64,000 bases of DNA from Campylobacter fetus subsp. fetus (GCF_900475935.1 NZ_LS483431.1:1364001-1428000); one strand, 5' to 3'. Counted from the stretch's first letter, positions 39,760-49,646 are shown. Notes: generated by a model not told the origin, from the sequence alone. Numbers and translations: made by a program.

Positions 39760-40787
39760 CATCCAAAGAATTTCGATAAAATATATCCTATAAATATAAG
39801 CCAAATAAATAATACGGAAGCAAGAATAAACGGAAGTTTGCCACTATTTTTAAGCGCATTTTTCGTGATAGTAAGACCAAGAGCACCCATAGCAGCACAC
39901 AACATAAATGTATCGGCTGTATTTATATAAACAGAGGCAAACTCTCTAGGAAAAAACGGAAGCGAACCGACTACTAAAGCTACTAAAAACCAGACTGCAA
40001 AATATGGAAAAGAGCTTTTTAAACTACTTTTTCTTTTATCTCCTATGAAAAATGCACTAAAAATAGACAAAAATATAAGAAAAGGAACCAACATCAAAAC
40101 CCTTAACATCTTCACTATAACAGCGTTATCAGATGCCAAACTTCCTATAGCATTTCCAGCTGCTACTGCGTGTGCTACTTCATGCAAGCTAACTCCGCTC
40201 ATAAATCCGGCTTGCACTTCGCTAAATCCGCTAAAACCAAAACCATAAATTAAAGGATATAAAAACATTCCCAAACTACCAAATACAACAACAGTGCAAA
40301 CAGCTACTCCAACACGGTTTGCACCGCCTTTTGCTATACTTTCGGTAGCTAAAACAGCTGCTGCTCCGCATATACTTGATCCAGAGCTAATGAGAACTGC
40401 TGATTTTTTATCTAATCCGAGCTTTATGCCGACAAAATAACCTATCAAAAATGTACTAAAAACCACAATCGCAGCCGAAACGATTCCTCCGATACCGATG
40501 CTAAGTGCATCATTAAGAGTTATTCTAAATCCATACAAAATAACCCCGAGACGCAAAATCTGCTTTGTACAAATAGACAAAACTCCGCTTTTTCTCACAA
40601 GAGTAACAAGTGAATGAGCCATATTCCCAAAAAATGTACCCAAAACTACAGCTATAATAAGCGCAGATATACCAAATTTAGTAAAAAAACTTGTACTAGC
40701 TAAAATATAAGCAAAACTACTAAGCAAACAGATAAATATCCACGCTTGAATACGTCTTTTTTGATAAATTTTTTTATGATGTGTCAT
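39759..40787 (-). CDS. YeiH-family membrane protein (UPF0324, putative sulfate exporter)
   Basis: 342 residues with about ten transmembrane helices. LGTFFGNMAHSLVTLVRKSG, ILRLGVILYGFRITLNDAL and the conserved SSGSSICGAAAVLATESI are signatures of this family, along with GVSLHEVAHAVAAG. Relatives have been proposed to export sulfite or sulfate-type anions. A LysR-type gene is divergent, as yeiH/yeiE in enterobacteria, which supports the family call. The substrate is inferred only. Confidence 0.85.
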   Translation of the reverse strand: MTHHKKIYQKRRIQAWIFICLLSSFAYILASTSFFTKFGISALIIAVVLGTFFGNMAHSLVTLVRKSGVLSICTKQILRLGVILYGFRITLNDALSIGIGGIVSAAIVVFSTFLIGYFVGIKLGLDKKSAVLISSGSSICGAAAVLATESIAKGGANRVGVAVCTVVVFGSLGMFLYPLIYGFGFSGFSEVQAGFMSGVSLHEVAHAVAAGNAIGSLASDNAVIVKMLRVLMLVPFLIFLSIFSAFFIGDKRKSSLKSSFPYFAVWFLVALVVGSLPFFPREFASVYINTADTFMLCAAMGALGLTITKNALKNSGKLPFILASVLFIWLIFIGYILSKFFG

Positions 40788-40831
40788 ATATCTTCCTTTT
40801 TTATCGCAATTATACCTAAATACCTTTTGAT

Positions 40832-40859
40832 ATAAAAAATATATTTTTTATGTTATAAT
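40832..40859. promoter_or_regulatory. Palindrome and -10 element in the yeiH-lysR divergent region
   Basis: ATAAAAAATATATTTTTTAT (40832-40851) is a 20-bp perfect palindrome immediately followed by TGTTATAAT, an extended -10 (TATAAT at 40854-40859) pointing to the LysR gene. Candidate LysR binding site for autoregulation and control of the transporter. Confidence 0.5.
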
Positions 40860-40886
40860 GATATATTTCTTATATAAGGATATCTC

Positions 40887-41768
40887 ATGACTATAAAACA
40901 AATAGAGCATTTTCTGAAGCTTTATGAGCTAAATAATGTTAGTCTTGCCGCAAAGGAATTTGATATATCTCAATCTGCTCTTTCAAACTCGTTAAAAGAG
41001 CTTGAAAACTCGTTAAATGGAAATTTATTTGATAGAATAGGAAAAAATCTTATAATAAATCAAAAAGGAAAGGCTTTTTATGAACAAATTTTACCCGTAT
41101 ATTTAAATTTAAAAAATATAGAAATCAAAATGCGTTATAACGGACTTTTAAATTTAAACCTATTATCTAGTCAAAATATCGGAAACTATCTTTTGCCAAC
41201 TGTTTTGAATGATCTTTTAGGCAAATTTAATATGACTCTTAGCATAAAAAATACGGCTAAAATAGTAGATAATATACTAAATCACAAATGCGATCTTGGT
41301 TTTATAGAGAGCAATATTCACAATAAAAATATATCTAAATTAAAGATTTGCGAAGATGAATTAATAGTAGTTTGCGCAGATAAAAACTATCAAAATAAAG
41401 AGTGCTATATAGATGAAATATCAGATAAAAAATGGATTTTAAGAGAAGACGGGTCGGGCACTAGACAGACATTTTTAACAAAAATTCCAAACGGAGTCAA
41501 TATAAATATAGCCTTAGAGCTTAACTCCACTGAATCTATCAAAAAATGTTTAGAAAAAAGTGAGTTTTTTAGCGTTTTGCCGAGATTTTGCATCCCAAAA
41601 ACGCTATATCAGATAAAAATCAAAAATATCAAATTCACAAGAGATTTAAGCATTATTTTTCACACAAAAAAACAAGAAGATTCTGAGTTTATAGGCATAG
41701 CAACCGCTCTTCAAAGTAAGCTAGCTGCTATATATAAACTCAATGTTCCATCTTATCTTTTGCTTTAA
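40887..41768 (+). CDS. LysR-family transcriptional regulator (YeiE-like)
   Basis: 293 residues. N-terminal winged HTH: MTIKQIEHFLKLYELNNVSL, then AAKEFDISQSALSNSLKELE, NSLNGNLFDRIGKN. The C-terminal periplasmic-binding-like sensor domain has LLSSQNIGNYLLPTVL and LGFIESNIHN. Divergent from the YeiH-type transporter gene, so it probably activates that gene in response to a small anion. The 3' end overlaps argS by 29 bases, convergently. Confidence 0.88.
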   Translation: MTIKQIEHFLKLYELNNVSLAAKEFDISQSALSNSLKELENSLNGNLFDRIGKNLIINQKGKAFYEQILPVYLNLKNIEIKMRYNGLLNLNLLSSQNIGNYLLPTVLNDLLGKFNMTLSIKNTAKIVDNILNHKCDLGFIESNIHNKNISKLKICEDELIVVCADKNYQNKECYIDEISDKKWILREDGSGTRQTFLTKIPNGVNINIALELNSTESIKKCLEKSEFFSVLPRFCIPKTLYQIKIKNIKFTRDLSIIFHTKKQEDSEFIGIATALQSKLAAIYKLNVPSYLLL

Positions 41769-43335
41769 TACCGATCAAATTTAAAGCTACTTTGATGCTA
41801 AGAGCGACCACGCTAAATAGCTTTAAAAGTTCATCTTCGTTTTTACTTCCTACTACTCTGTTTTCATTATAAAACTTATGAAAACTAGCACTTAAAGATT
41901 TTAGGTATTCAGGTATTTTATGAAGCGATCTTGAAGTAACGGCGTCTTCTAGTACTTCAGGCAAAATAAGTGCTTCAAAAAGTAAATTTTTACCACTCTC
42001 ATCTAAATTTGAGAGATCGGCACCTACCACGTCATTTGGAAGCTTACTTGCTTTTGCGAATACTTGATTTACTCTTGCATGAGCGTAATTTATGTAAAAT
42101 ATAGGATTTGAGCTATCTTCTTTTTTGAGTTCGTCTATATCAAACTCAAGGCTACTTGTATTTGCTTTTGAGATAAATATGAATCTAAGAGCGTCGCTTC
42201 CTATCTCGCTTAATATATTGCTCATAAGTACACTAGTTCCAGCTCGTTTGCTCATCTTAAACGGTTTGCCTTCTTTTAACAAACTCACCATCTGCATTAA
42301 AATTACTTCAAGTCTACTCTCGTCATATCCAAGAAAATTTATAGCTGCTTTAATGCGAGCTATGTATCCGTGGTGATCAGCACCCCAAATATTAATATAA
42401 TGTTTATATCCTTTTTTAAATTTAGCATCATGATAAACTATATCTCCAGCTAAATAAGTAGGTCTGCCGTCACTTCTTATAACAACTCTATCGCTATCAT
42501 CTCCAAGCATAGTTGAAGCTATATAAGTAGTTTGGTCTTTTTCATACATCTGTCCGCTTGAGGCAAGCTTTTTTATCGTTCCTTCAAGCTCATCATAAAG
42601 TGATTTTTCACTAGCCCAACTCTCTATAAAAATGCCAACGTCTTGCAGATCTTTTTTGATAATCTTCAAAACTTCATCTTTACCGAATTCCGCAAGTTCG
42701 AGATTTCTACTCTCGTCATAAAAGATATCTTTTCCAAATTTACCAAGAGCAAGCTTAGCAATATCTTCGATATATTCACCTCTGTAGTATTTATCTGGAT
42801 ACTGTACATTTTCATTGAACAAGGCTTCGCGCGCAAAAAGACTTATAGAAATCCCAAGCAAATCTATCTGATTTCCTGCGTCATTTATATAGTACTCAGT
42901 AAAAACATCAAGTCCAATGTGCCTTGCTACTCTAGCTAACGTATCGCCGTACACTGCTCCTCTTACGTGTCCGATATGAAGAGGTCCGGTCGGATTTGCG
43001 CTGATATATTCGATAAAAATATCTTTTTGACTCTGGGGTTTTTTGCTTCCAAAACTCTCTGCAAGACTCAAAGCGTTATTTGCAAGAGAATTTAAAAACT
43101 CACCTTTTAATTTAAAATTTAAATATCCGTTTATACTAAAAACGTCAAAAAGTTCATGATTTTCAAATTTAAGTGCAAGCTGGGAAGCTATAATTGCGGG
43201 TGATTTTTTGAACTCTTTAGCAAGAGAAAATGCGAAAGGAGTTGCGTAATGAGCAAGATTTTTATCCTTTGGCTTCTCAAGGATAAAATCACGCCCCAAA
43301 ACTCTATAAATTTCGCTCTTAACACTGTTTTTCAT
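41740..43335 (-). CDS. argS: Arginyl-tRNA synthetase
   Basis: 531 residues, class I. HIGH motif in EYISANPTGPLHIGHVRGAV, WGADHHGYIARIKAA, KMSK in KPFKMSKRAGTSV, and the DALR anticodon domain at the C-terminus (NYAHARVNQVFAKA...). The N-terminal Add1 domain is short, as usual for the group. ATG 43335 overlaps the tatA stop (ATGA); a TTG three bases earlier is less likely. Confidence 0.96.
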   Translation of the reverse strand: MKNSVKSEIYRVLGRDFILEKPKDKNLAHYATPFAFSLAKEFKKSPAIIASQLALKFENHELFDVFSINGYLNFKLKGEFLNSLANNALSLAESFGSKKPQSQKDIFIEYISANPTGPLHIGHVRGAVYGDTLARVARHIGLDVFTEYYINDAGNQIDLLGISISLFAREALFNENVQYPDKYYRGEYIEDIAKLALGKFGKDIFYDESRNLELAEFGKDEVLKIIKKDLQDVGIFIESWASEKSLYDELEGTIKKLASSGQMYEKDQTTYIASTMLGDDSDRVVIRSDGRPTYLAGDIVYHDAKFKKGYKHYINIWGADHHGYIARIKAAINFLGYDESRLEVILMQMVSLLKEGKPFKMSKRAGTSVLMSNILSEIGSDALRFIFISKANTSSLEFDIDELKKEDSSNPIFYINYAHARVNQVFAKASKLPNDVVGADLSNLDESGKNLLFEALILPEVLEDAVTSRSLHKIPEYLKSLSASFHKFYNENRVVGSKNEDELLKLFSVVALSIKVALNLIGIKAKDKMEH

Positions 43336-43550
43336 CAAACGTTCTTTGTTGTTTCGTTTTGTTTTGTACTTTGGGTTTCGCTATCTGCTTTCTCTATTTT
43401 TTCTACCGGAGTTTCATCCTCCATCTCTTTTTTAAATGTTTTAATACCTTTTCCAACGCCTTTTGCAAGCTCTGGTATCTTTTTAGCGCCAAATAATAAC
43501 ACTATAATGGCAAGAACTATCAGCCAATGTCCCATACTAAAACTACCCAT
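43335..43550 (-). CDS. tatA: Sec-independent translocase protein TatA
   Basis: 71 residues: one N-terminal transmembrane helix ([20 protein letters not shown]), then the amphipathic helix [18 protein letters not shown] and a charged tail. It forms the Tat pore for folded proteins; the Rieske protein of petA in this window is a likely client. RBS AAGGAGATAAT. Operon with gmk upstream and argS downstream. Confidence 0.92.
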   Translation of the reverse strand: MGSFSMGHWLIVLAIIVLLFGAKKIPELAKGVGKGIKTFKKEMEDETPVEKIEKADSETQSTKQNETTKNV

Positions 43551-43593
43551 ATTATCTCCTTAATTTTAAATATTTTAACACAAATTTATAAAT

Positions 43594-44205
43594 TTAGCAA
43601 ACGTTCCAGCTGTCTATCACGGCGTTTATATCATAATTTTTTGTTTTTACGCTCATAGTTTCAAAGATAGATTTTAAACTAGAATATGACCTATCAAGAT
43701 CATCATTGATAATCAGATAATCATACTCGTTTATGTGTCCCATCTCGGTTGCAGCATTAAATAGTCTATTTTCTATAGCATCTTTTAAATCAGCATCTCT
43801 GATCTCAAGACGTCTTTTTAGCTCATTTCTATCTTTTGTAGTTACAAAAACCGATGTTATGATCTCGCGATACTTTTTCATAGCCAAATGAAATCCTTGA
43901 ACATCGATATCAAAAATTACTATTTTTCCATCTTTTAAAGCTTTTTCAACCGGTTCAAGGCTAGTTCCATAGTAATTTTTATGCACATAAGCCCATTCTA
44001 AAAATTTAGCTGTTTCTATACCGGTTTTAAACTCATCTTCACTTATATAATGATAATTCACTCCATCTTTTTCGCCATCTCTTATAGATCTTGTGGTGCT
44101 TGAGATCGAGAAATATATATTATCAAAATCTCGCATAAGCTTACTTAGCAGCGTACTTTTGCCACTTCCACTAGGTCCGCTTATTATCAAAATTTGTCCG
44201 CTCAC
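43594..44205 (-). CDS. gmk: Guanylate kinase
   Basis: 203 residues. P-loop ISGPSGSGKSTLLSKL, GMP-binding STTRSIRDGEKDGVNYHYIS, EWAYVHKNYYGTSLEPV, and VIFDIDVQGFHLAMKK. It phosphorylates GMP to GDP. The ATG overlaps the stop of the acidic protein gene (ATGA), so the two are coupled; this order is the same in C. jejuni. Confidence 0.95.
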   Translation of the reverse strand: MSGQILIISGPSGSGKSTLLSKLMRDFDNIYFSISSTTRSIRDGEKDGVNYHYISEDEFKTGIETAKFLEWAYVHKNYYGTSLEPVEKALKDGKIVIFDIDVQGFHLAMKKYREIITSVFVTTKDRNELKRRLEIRDADLKDAIENRLFNAATEMGHINEYDYLIINDDLDRSYSSLKSIFETMSVKTKNYDINAVIDSWNVC

Positions 44206-45875
44206 GCCTTTTCCTCAAAACTTATATTTATCTTTATATTCATATCTTTTAATGCATCTTTTATAGTACTTGAGTTTAAAGACTCCGTTATCTGTTCACT
44301 GATTTTCTTAGCTAATTCACTTTTTAGCTCACTATCATCAATAATTTTAGATACCGGCGCTTCTTTAACATCATCTGAACTTCGGCTTATTTCTTCATTT
44401 AATGCCGTTTTGATATCTTTTTCGCTTATCTCATCTATATTTGTAGCTTCATGACTGTTAATGCTAACTGATTCTTGGCTTAAATCTTCATCATGCACAG
44501 CGTCATTTTGTAAAGATGCTTCATCTACTATAGTATTCTCATTTATATCTTCAAGTTCATCATTATCAGACTCGTTAACCGATATTTCATTTTCCAAAAC
44601 ATTCACTTCATCACTATGACTTGTAATTTCATCTAAACTATTAATTGAATTTTCATCTACTTTATCGGTTTCAACGCTGTTTTGTATTGCGTCCATATTT
44701 TTATCTGAATTTTCAGTCTCAATAATATCGTCTGTAAATTCCTCTAAATCGCCATCTGAATTTTCACTTTGATTTTCTATTTCAGTAATGTTTTGCATTT
44801 CGTCTAAGTTATCGGCTACGTCTACATTATCGATCTCTTTTAGAGCTTCGTCTATGCTTGTTATGTCACTTGGTTGCTCATCTAAATTCATATATTCATC
44901 TTCATTTTCCGCTTTATCTATATCATCTATAGGCATATTATCGATCTCTTCTATCATACTACTAAGCTCATCGAGCTCATCGCTTTTTATCTCAGTAAAT
45001 TCTTCTTTTTCATCATTATCTAAATTCGCATTCTCACTAACGTCATCTTCTAAATTTGATTCATTATTCATCTCGTCTATAACGTCATTTTTAAAATTCA
45101 AATCATCATCAAAGCTAGATATATTATCTATATTTTGCGTATCTCCGGTCTCTTTTATAGCATCTTTTAATTCATCTTGAGTGATCTCTTTAATGCTATC
45201 TTCTACTTCGTAATCTTCGCTAGATGGCATGATTTCATCGTCTTGTGCGCTATTTTTTTGTTCGTTATCTGCGTCTTGTTCATTGGTTTGAAAAGCTAAA
45301 TCATCGACAAATTCATTAGTATCAATTTCTTCGTCTATTGGCTGTTCGTCTAAATTTTTATGATCGTCTGTATGATCAAGATTATCAAGTAATTCACTAT
45401 CCAAATTATTTGCGTCAAGCAATTCATCATTTAAATGTTTACTAAAATCTATATCATCTATATCTCTTAGCTCTCCAAATTCATTTCCAAGTTTTACATT
45501 ATCTTCATCATTTATATCTTTTTTATGATTATTTAAATTTGAATCATCTGTTTTATCGCCCATATAAGGCAGAGGTTTTTTTAATATATTTTCTACAACA
45601 TCAATAAAGTCAGTTGGCAAAAACGGTTTCTCAAGTACATTTTTTCCTGATATATTTTCATAATTTCTAGGGACTAGATATAAAATATCTTTTGCATATA
45701 AAGAGTAGTTACTATTTTCATCAAAAAGAGCGCTATCGCAAATAAGTAGATCATAATCCACGCCATTAATACTATCGGTATCTGCAACCTCTATAAACTC
45801 ATAACCGAGTTTTGCAAGGCTTACATTTACTAGGCGCGACACTGCTGGATTATCATTAAGTAAAACAACTTTCAT
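44202..45875 (-). CDS. Highly acidic protein with receiver-like N-terminus
   Basis: 557 residues. The first ~105 resemble a CheY-like receiver fold: VVLLNDNPAVSRLVNVSLAK, a central YDLLICDSALFDEN with the putative phospho-Asp region, and NVLEKPFLPTDFIDVVENIL, which has the conserved K-P. Residues ~115-490 are a low-complexity run of Asp, Glu and Asn with little predicted fold. The end (SELAKKISEQITESLNSSTI) is helical. C. jejuni has a 'highly acidic protein' at the same spot between gmk and fliR. Function unknown; flagellar or chemosensory links are only positional. Confidence 0.8.
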   Translation of the reverse strand: MKVVLLNDNPAVSRLVNVSLAKLGYEFIEVADTDSINGVDYDLLICDSALFDENSNYSLYAKDILYLVPRNYENISGKNVLEKPFLPTDFIDVVENILKKPLPYMGDKTDDSNLNNHKKDINDEDNVKLGNEFGELRDIDDIDFSKHLNDELLDANNLDSELLDNLDHTDDHKNLDEQPIDEEIDTNEFVDDLAFQTNEQDADNEQKNSAQDDEIMPSSEDYEVEDSIKEITQDELKDAIKETGDTQNIDNISSFDDDLNFKNDVIDEMNNESNLEDDVSENANLDNDEKEEFTEIKSDELDELSSMIEEIDNMPIDDIDKAENEDEYMNLDEQPSDITSIDEALKEIDNVDVADNLDEMQNITEIENQSENSDGDLEEFTDDIIETENSDKNMDAIQNSVETDKVDENSINSLDEITSHSDEVNVLENEISVNESDNDELEDINENTIVDEASLQNDAVHDEDLSQESVSINSHEATNIDEISEKDIKTALNEEISRSSDDVKEAPVSKIIDDSELKSELAKKISEQITESLNSSTIKDALKDMNIKINISFEEKA

Positions 45876-45938
45876 TATAGCTCCTTATGGAATCTTTTTT
45901 CAATATTTTACGCTATTTTTCATTATTAATAGCTTTAT

Positions 45939-46712
45939 TTAAAAAAATAAACCAGGCAAATCATTTAAAACTTGCATCATAAGCGATGTAAATAACTTAA
46001 CCATAGCTGAAATAATAGCCATAATAACTACAAAAGCAATTGCGATTTTGATAGGAAAACCGACTACAAGAAGATTGAACTGAGGCATAGTTTTCATAAG
46101 CATTCCAAAAATAAGATCGGCTAACAATGATAAAGCTAATATAGGAAACGATATGATAAATCCAAATAAAAATAAATTTATCACGCCTTTTGCAGTGTAT
46201 TTCACTATATTTTCGTCGGGATAAAAGCCGCCTAAAGGGATAAATTGTAGTGAATAAGCTATAAATTGTAGCACTATATGGTGACCATCAAAAAGTAAAA
46301 ATGCTAATAATACGATAAAATTTAGCATATTTGAGATGAGAGGCATATTAACTCCGCTTTGCGGATCGATCACGCTTGCCATAGAAAATCCCATAATCAT
46401 AGAAATTTGTCCTCCAGCTAGCTGTAAAGCACCAAATACAAGCATTAAAAGCACTCCGGCACACATACCAAACATCAACTCCGAAAATGTTTCTAAAATC
46501 AGATATTCTACACTCAAATTTTCAAGACCGACCGGCGCATGAGCAAGAGGAAATAAAAATATAGCAAACATAAACGAAAGAGCCGCTTTTATAATGACAG
46601 GAATTTGCATATGGTTAAAAAACGGGAAAAAAACCATAAGCGCACCTGTTCTTACAAGAAGCAAAAAAAATGTAACTACGTTATTTTGACCTAGATAATT
46701 TACAAATTCCAT
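45939..46712 (-). CDS. fliR: Flagellar biosynthesis protein FliR
   Basis: About 257 residues with six or so transmembrane helices, for example VVTFFLLLVRTGALMVFFPF and ISMIMGFSMASVIDPQSGVN, a signature of FliR/YscT/SpaR. It forms part of the export gate of the flagellar type III apparatus in the inner membrane. ATG 46712 is preferred to TTG 46718. Its gene is alone here; 63 bases separate it from the downstream acidic protein gene. Confidence 0.92.
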   Translation of the reverse strand: MEFVNYLGQNNVVTFFLLLVRTGALMVFFPFFNHMQIPVIIKAALSFMFAIFLFPLAHAPVGLENLSVEYLILETFSELMFGMCAGVLLMLVFGALQLAGGQISMIMGFSMASVIDPQSGVNMPLISNMLNFIVLLAFLLFDGHHIVLQFIAYSLQFIPLGGFYPDENIVKYTAKGVINLFLFGFIISFPILALSLLADLIFGMLMKTMPQFNLLVVGFPIKIAIAFVVIMAIISAMVKLFTSLMMQVLNDLPGLFF

Positions 46713-46718
46713 ATCCAA

Positions 46719-46896
46719 ACTTTTTGATTTTATGATTGATATTTTACTTAAATTGGTCTAAATTTAATATTATTTTTAAAGATAATTACATTCTTGTCCA
46801 GTTAATATAGTTTAATAATATAAATTATTTTAATAATAATTTTATATATTTCTGATACAATATTATATTTTGAAATTCATAATCAGGATATAAATA
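46719..46896. other. AT-rich divergent region, fliR and siderophore receptor
   Basis: Very A/T-rich. AATAATATAAATTATT (about 46813-46828) is a 6+4+6 inverted repeat, and further TAATAATAATTTTAT follows. Fur boxes in this genus look similar, but the base composition makes the match weak. I do not claim a defined operator. Confidence 0.35.
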
Positions 46897-48963
46897 ATGA
46901 AAAAATTCGTATTTTTTAGTATTTTAGCGGTGGTGGTTATATTTGCAAATGATGAATACAATGCAACATTGCCACCCACTAAGATAGAAAGTAAGTCAGA
47001 CGTCGATACTCTAAAAGGTTACGTAGGCTACGATAGAGCTCAAGGAAGCAGAACAGACTTGTTATTAAAAGAGACGCCTCAAACTATAGATATATTAGAT
47101 ATCAGTAGAAATAAAAGTTATGGACAAAACGACCTTAGCTCGATCCTTGAAGGGACTGCAGGGATAGACACGACTTATGATATGAGAGCAGACAACATTT
47201 TTGTCAGAGGCTTCAACGCAGATGCCGGAGATATCTATAGAGACGGTGTTAGAGATAGCGGACAAGTTAGAAGAAGTACGGCAAATATCGAGAGGATAGA
47301 GATATTAAAAGGACCCAATTCCGTATTATATGGAAGAGGTGCGGGCGGTGGAGTCATAAATATGGTAAGCAAAGTGGCAAATTTTAACTCTAAAAGCTTG
47401 GCCACCGTAGGTTATGGATCATACGATAATAGATACTTTGGACTAGACATGAATCATGTATTCAATGAAAATTTTGCAGCCAGAGTGGTTGGAGATCTAA
47501 GAGATAGCAACTCTTATAGAGATTATATAGAAGAAAAAAGTAAAATGATATCGCCTAGTATTATCTATTATAAAGATAATTTTAGCCACCTTTTGGAATA
47601 TACTTATGATTACGCAAAAAGAGTTCCAGACAGAGGACCGACCAAAGACGTGTATGAACAAATGGGTATAGACTACAAAAAAACTTTTGCTAGGCAAGGG
47701 GACATTGTAGAAGATAGACTGCAAATGTATAGATCAAAACTGAATTATGATTTTAGCGACAAAATGTATATTGAATGGGTTTTGGCTTACAGAAAAGCTA
47801 ATCAAAGCTTTGATCACTATTTTGGTGGTAAATACGACCCAAAAACTAAACTTTTATCTCAAAGTTATGCTTGGCAAAATACAGATAATAGCACGTTTTT
47901 AAATTCAATTAGCGCAAATTTCGACTTTGACACATTTGAAAAAAGAAATAAACTACTTTTAGGCTATGATTTCCAAATAGAAAAAAGAGAGCCGCTAATT
48001 GGTATAAAAAGAAATCAAAATATAGATCCATTTAGTCCGCGAATAAGTTGGGGCAGGATAAATACTCCAGCAGCAAGCATTAGCAACAAGCATAAAGCCA
48101 CGAATCACGGAGTATTTGTGCAAGAGTTATTTTATATCACAGATAGTTTAAAATTTGCTTTAGGAGGTAGGCTAGACGAGTATAAATTTAGTTCAAAAGA
48201 TATCAAGAATAAAAGCAATGAGTATAAAGGAGACAATTTCAGCTATAATTATGGATTAGTTTATGATATAAATTCTCAGCACACAGCTTACGCCGCGTAT
48301 AATAAAAGTTTTTCTCCATATGGAGGCAATGGTTATGTTGGTATATCTACCACAACTGATCCAAAAGGATTTAATACAAAACCTGAAAACTCACAGCAAT
48401 ATGAAGTAGGTATAAAAAGCGACTGGTTAAATAACTCTATAAGTACAACTCTATCAACTTATGTGCTAGAGCATTACAACATAAGATATAGACCAGATCC
48501 GATAAATGATCCGTTCACATACGCAATTAGAGGTAAAGAACAGTCTAAAGGCGTGGAATTTAGTGCGATCGGTAAAATATCAGACAATGTTTATATAAGA
48601 AGCTCGGTTGGTTTTATGAAAGCTAGAGTAAAAAAAGATAAACAAAATCCTTTAAACGAAGGTCGTCACCTAAGTGGAACAGGGAATTTTAATACAAATG
48701 TATTTATAAGATACATACCTATCAAAGATCTATATGCGGAGATTGGCGCAGTACATTCGTCTAAAAAATTTTATTATAGCAGCGATGGAAAAGAGATAAA
48801 TTTAGATGGTTTTACTAGATATGATGCTCTAGTCGGCTATAACTATAAAAATCTAAATTTAAGCTTCGCCGTGCAGAATTTATTTGATAAAAAATACTGG
48901 AGAAGTTCGGCAATGCCCGGTACACCTAGAAATTTTATGGCAAATATATCTTATAAATTTTAG
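46897..48963 (+). CDS. TonB-dependent siderophore receptor
   Basis: 688 residues. Signal peptide (MKKFVFFSILAVVVIFA), then a plug domain: LLLKETPQTIDILD, LEGTAGIDTTYDMRADNIFV, RGFNADAGDIYRDGVRDSGQ, IERIEILKGPNSVLYGRGAG. The rest is a 22-strand barrel with the TonB-dependent C-terminus LVGYNYKNLNLSFAVQNLFD, KKYWR, ending in F. The plug resembles Fiu/FhuE-like ferric siderophore receptors more than heme or B12 receptors. Monocistronic; it sits between fliR and the ABC ATPase gene, which are adjacent in C. jejuni, so it looks like an insertion. No tonB/exbB nearby. Confidence 0.9.
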   Translation: MKKFVFFSILAVVVIFANDEYNATLPPTKIESKSDVDTLKGYVGYDRAQGSRTDLLLKETPQTIDILDISRNKSYGQNDLSSILEGTAGIDTTYDMRADNIFVRGFNADAGDIYRDGVRDSGQVRRSTANIERIEILKGPNSVLYGRGAGGGVINMVSKVANFNSKSLATVGYGSYDNRYFGLDMNHVFNENFAARVVGDLRDSNSYRDYIEEKSKMISPSIIYYKDNFSHLLEYTYDYAKRVPDRGPTKDVYEQMGIDYKKTFARQGDIVEDRLQMYRSKLNYDFSDKMYIEWVLAYRKANQSFDHYFGGKYDPKTKLLSQSYAWQNTDNSTFLNSISANFDFDTFEKRNKLLLGYDFQIEKREPLIGIKRNQNIDPFSPRISWGRINTPAASISNKHKATNHGVFVQELFYITDSLKFALGGRLDEYKFSSKDIKNKSNEYKGDNFSYNYGLVYDINSQHTAYAAYNKSFSPYGGNGYVGISTTTDPKGFNTKPENSQQYEVGIKSDWLNNSISTTLSTYVLEHYNIRYRPDPINDPFTYAIRGKEQSKGVEFSAIGKISDNVYIRSSVGFMKARVKKDKQNPLNEGRHLSGTGNFNTNVFIRYIPIKDLYAEIGAVHSSKKFYYSSDGKEINLDGFTRYDALVGYNYKNLNLSFAVQNLFDKKYWRSSAMPGTPRNFMANISYKF

Positions 48964-48999
48964 TTATTTTACCGATATATATGATATTTGATAAGTATT

Positions 49000-49644
49000 T
49001 CAATGTGAACAAACCCTATTTAATTTAAAGTCTTGCAGCAAAAAAATATCATCACATCTGCTTGCAAGGCTTTCATCATGAGTTACTAACACCAAAGCCG
49101 CATTTTCATTTTTAACATAATCAAATATAACATTCATAACTTCGTTTGCCGTATTTTTATCCAAATTTCCAGTTGGCTCGTCTGCAAATATGATACGCGG
49201 TTTTTTGCTCATAACTCTTGCTATGCTAACTCGTTGCTGCTGTCCGCCGCTAAGTTCGCCGATTTTTTGGTTTATCACGTGGTCTATTTTTAATTTTTCT
49301 AAAAGCTCGGTGTCGATTTTATGTCCACTTAAGATATTTGCAAGTTCGATATTTTCATAAGCGTTAAAACCTTTAAAAAGATAATGTGCTTGAAAAATTA
49401 TCCCAAAATCAAGCCTTCTAATTTTTAAAAGTTCACTTTCATTTATATTATAAATCGATTTTTCATTATATATAACTTCACCGCCAACAGGCTTTAAAAG
49501 TGTGGAAAGAATGTGCAAGATAGTAGATTTCCCGCTACCGCTCACGCCGGTTATGGCTGTCGTGGTAGAAGGAAAAATTTCTAAATTTAAATCATTAAAA
49601 AGCGGATAATCAAATTTATGAGATAAATTTACCGCTTTTAGCAT
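49000..49644 (-). CDS. ABC transporter ATP-binding protein (LolD/MacB-like)
   Basis: 214 residues, one ABC domain. Walker A GVSGSGKSTILHIL, Q-loop IIFQAHYLF, signature IGELSGGQQQRVSIARV, Walker B RIIFADEPTGNLD, H-loop LVTHDESLA. This is the short LolD/FtsE/MacB class. No permease gene is adjacent, so its partner is elsewhere. It starts 2 bases after the tsf stop and may be read through from rpsB-tsf. Confidence 0.9.
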   Translation of the reverse strand: MLKAVNLSHKFDYPLFNDLNLEIFPSTTTAITGVSGSGKSTILHILSTLLKPVGGEVIYNEKSIYNINESELLKIRRLDFGIIFQAHYLFKGFNAYENIELANILSGHKIDTELLEKLKIDHVINQKIGELSGGQQQRVSIARVMSKKPRIIFADEPTGNLDKNTANEVMNVIFDYVKNENAALVLVTHDESLASRCDDIFLLQDFKLNRVCSH

Positions 49645-49646
49645 TA

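Noticed and set aside
44788-45180. Serine-rich open frame of 130 codons opposite the acidic protein.
   Set aside because: It is the mirror of Asp/Glu codons on the other strand; no RBS or family features.
46740-46890. Fur box before the siderophore receptor.
   Set aside because: A/T-only composition produces many partial matches; no convincing 19-bp site.
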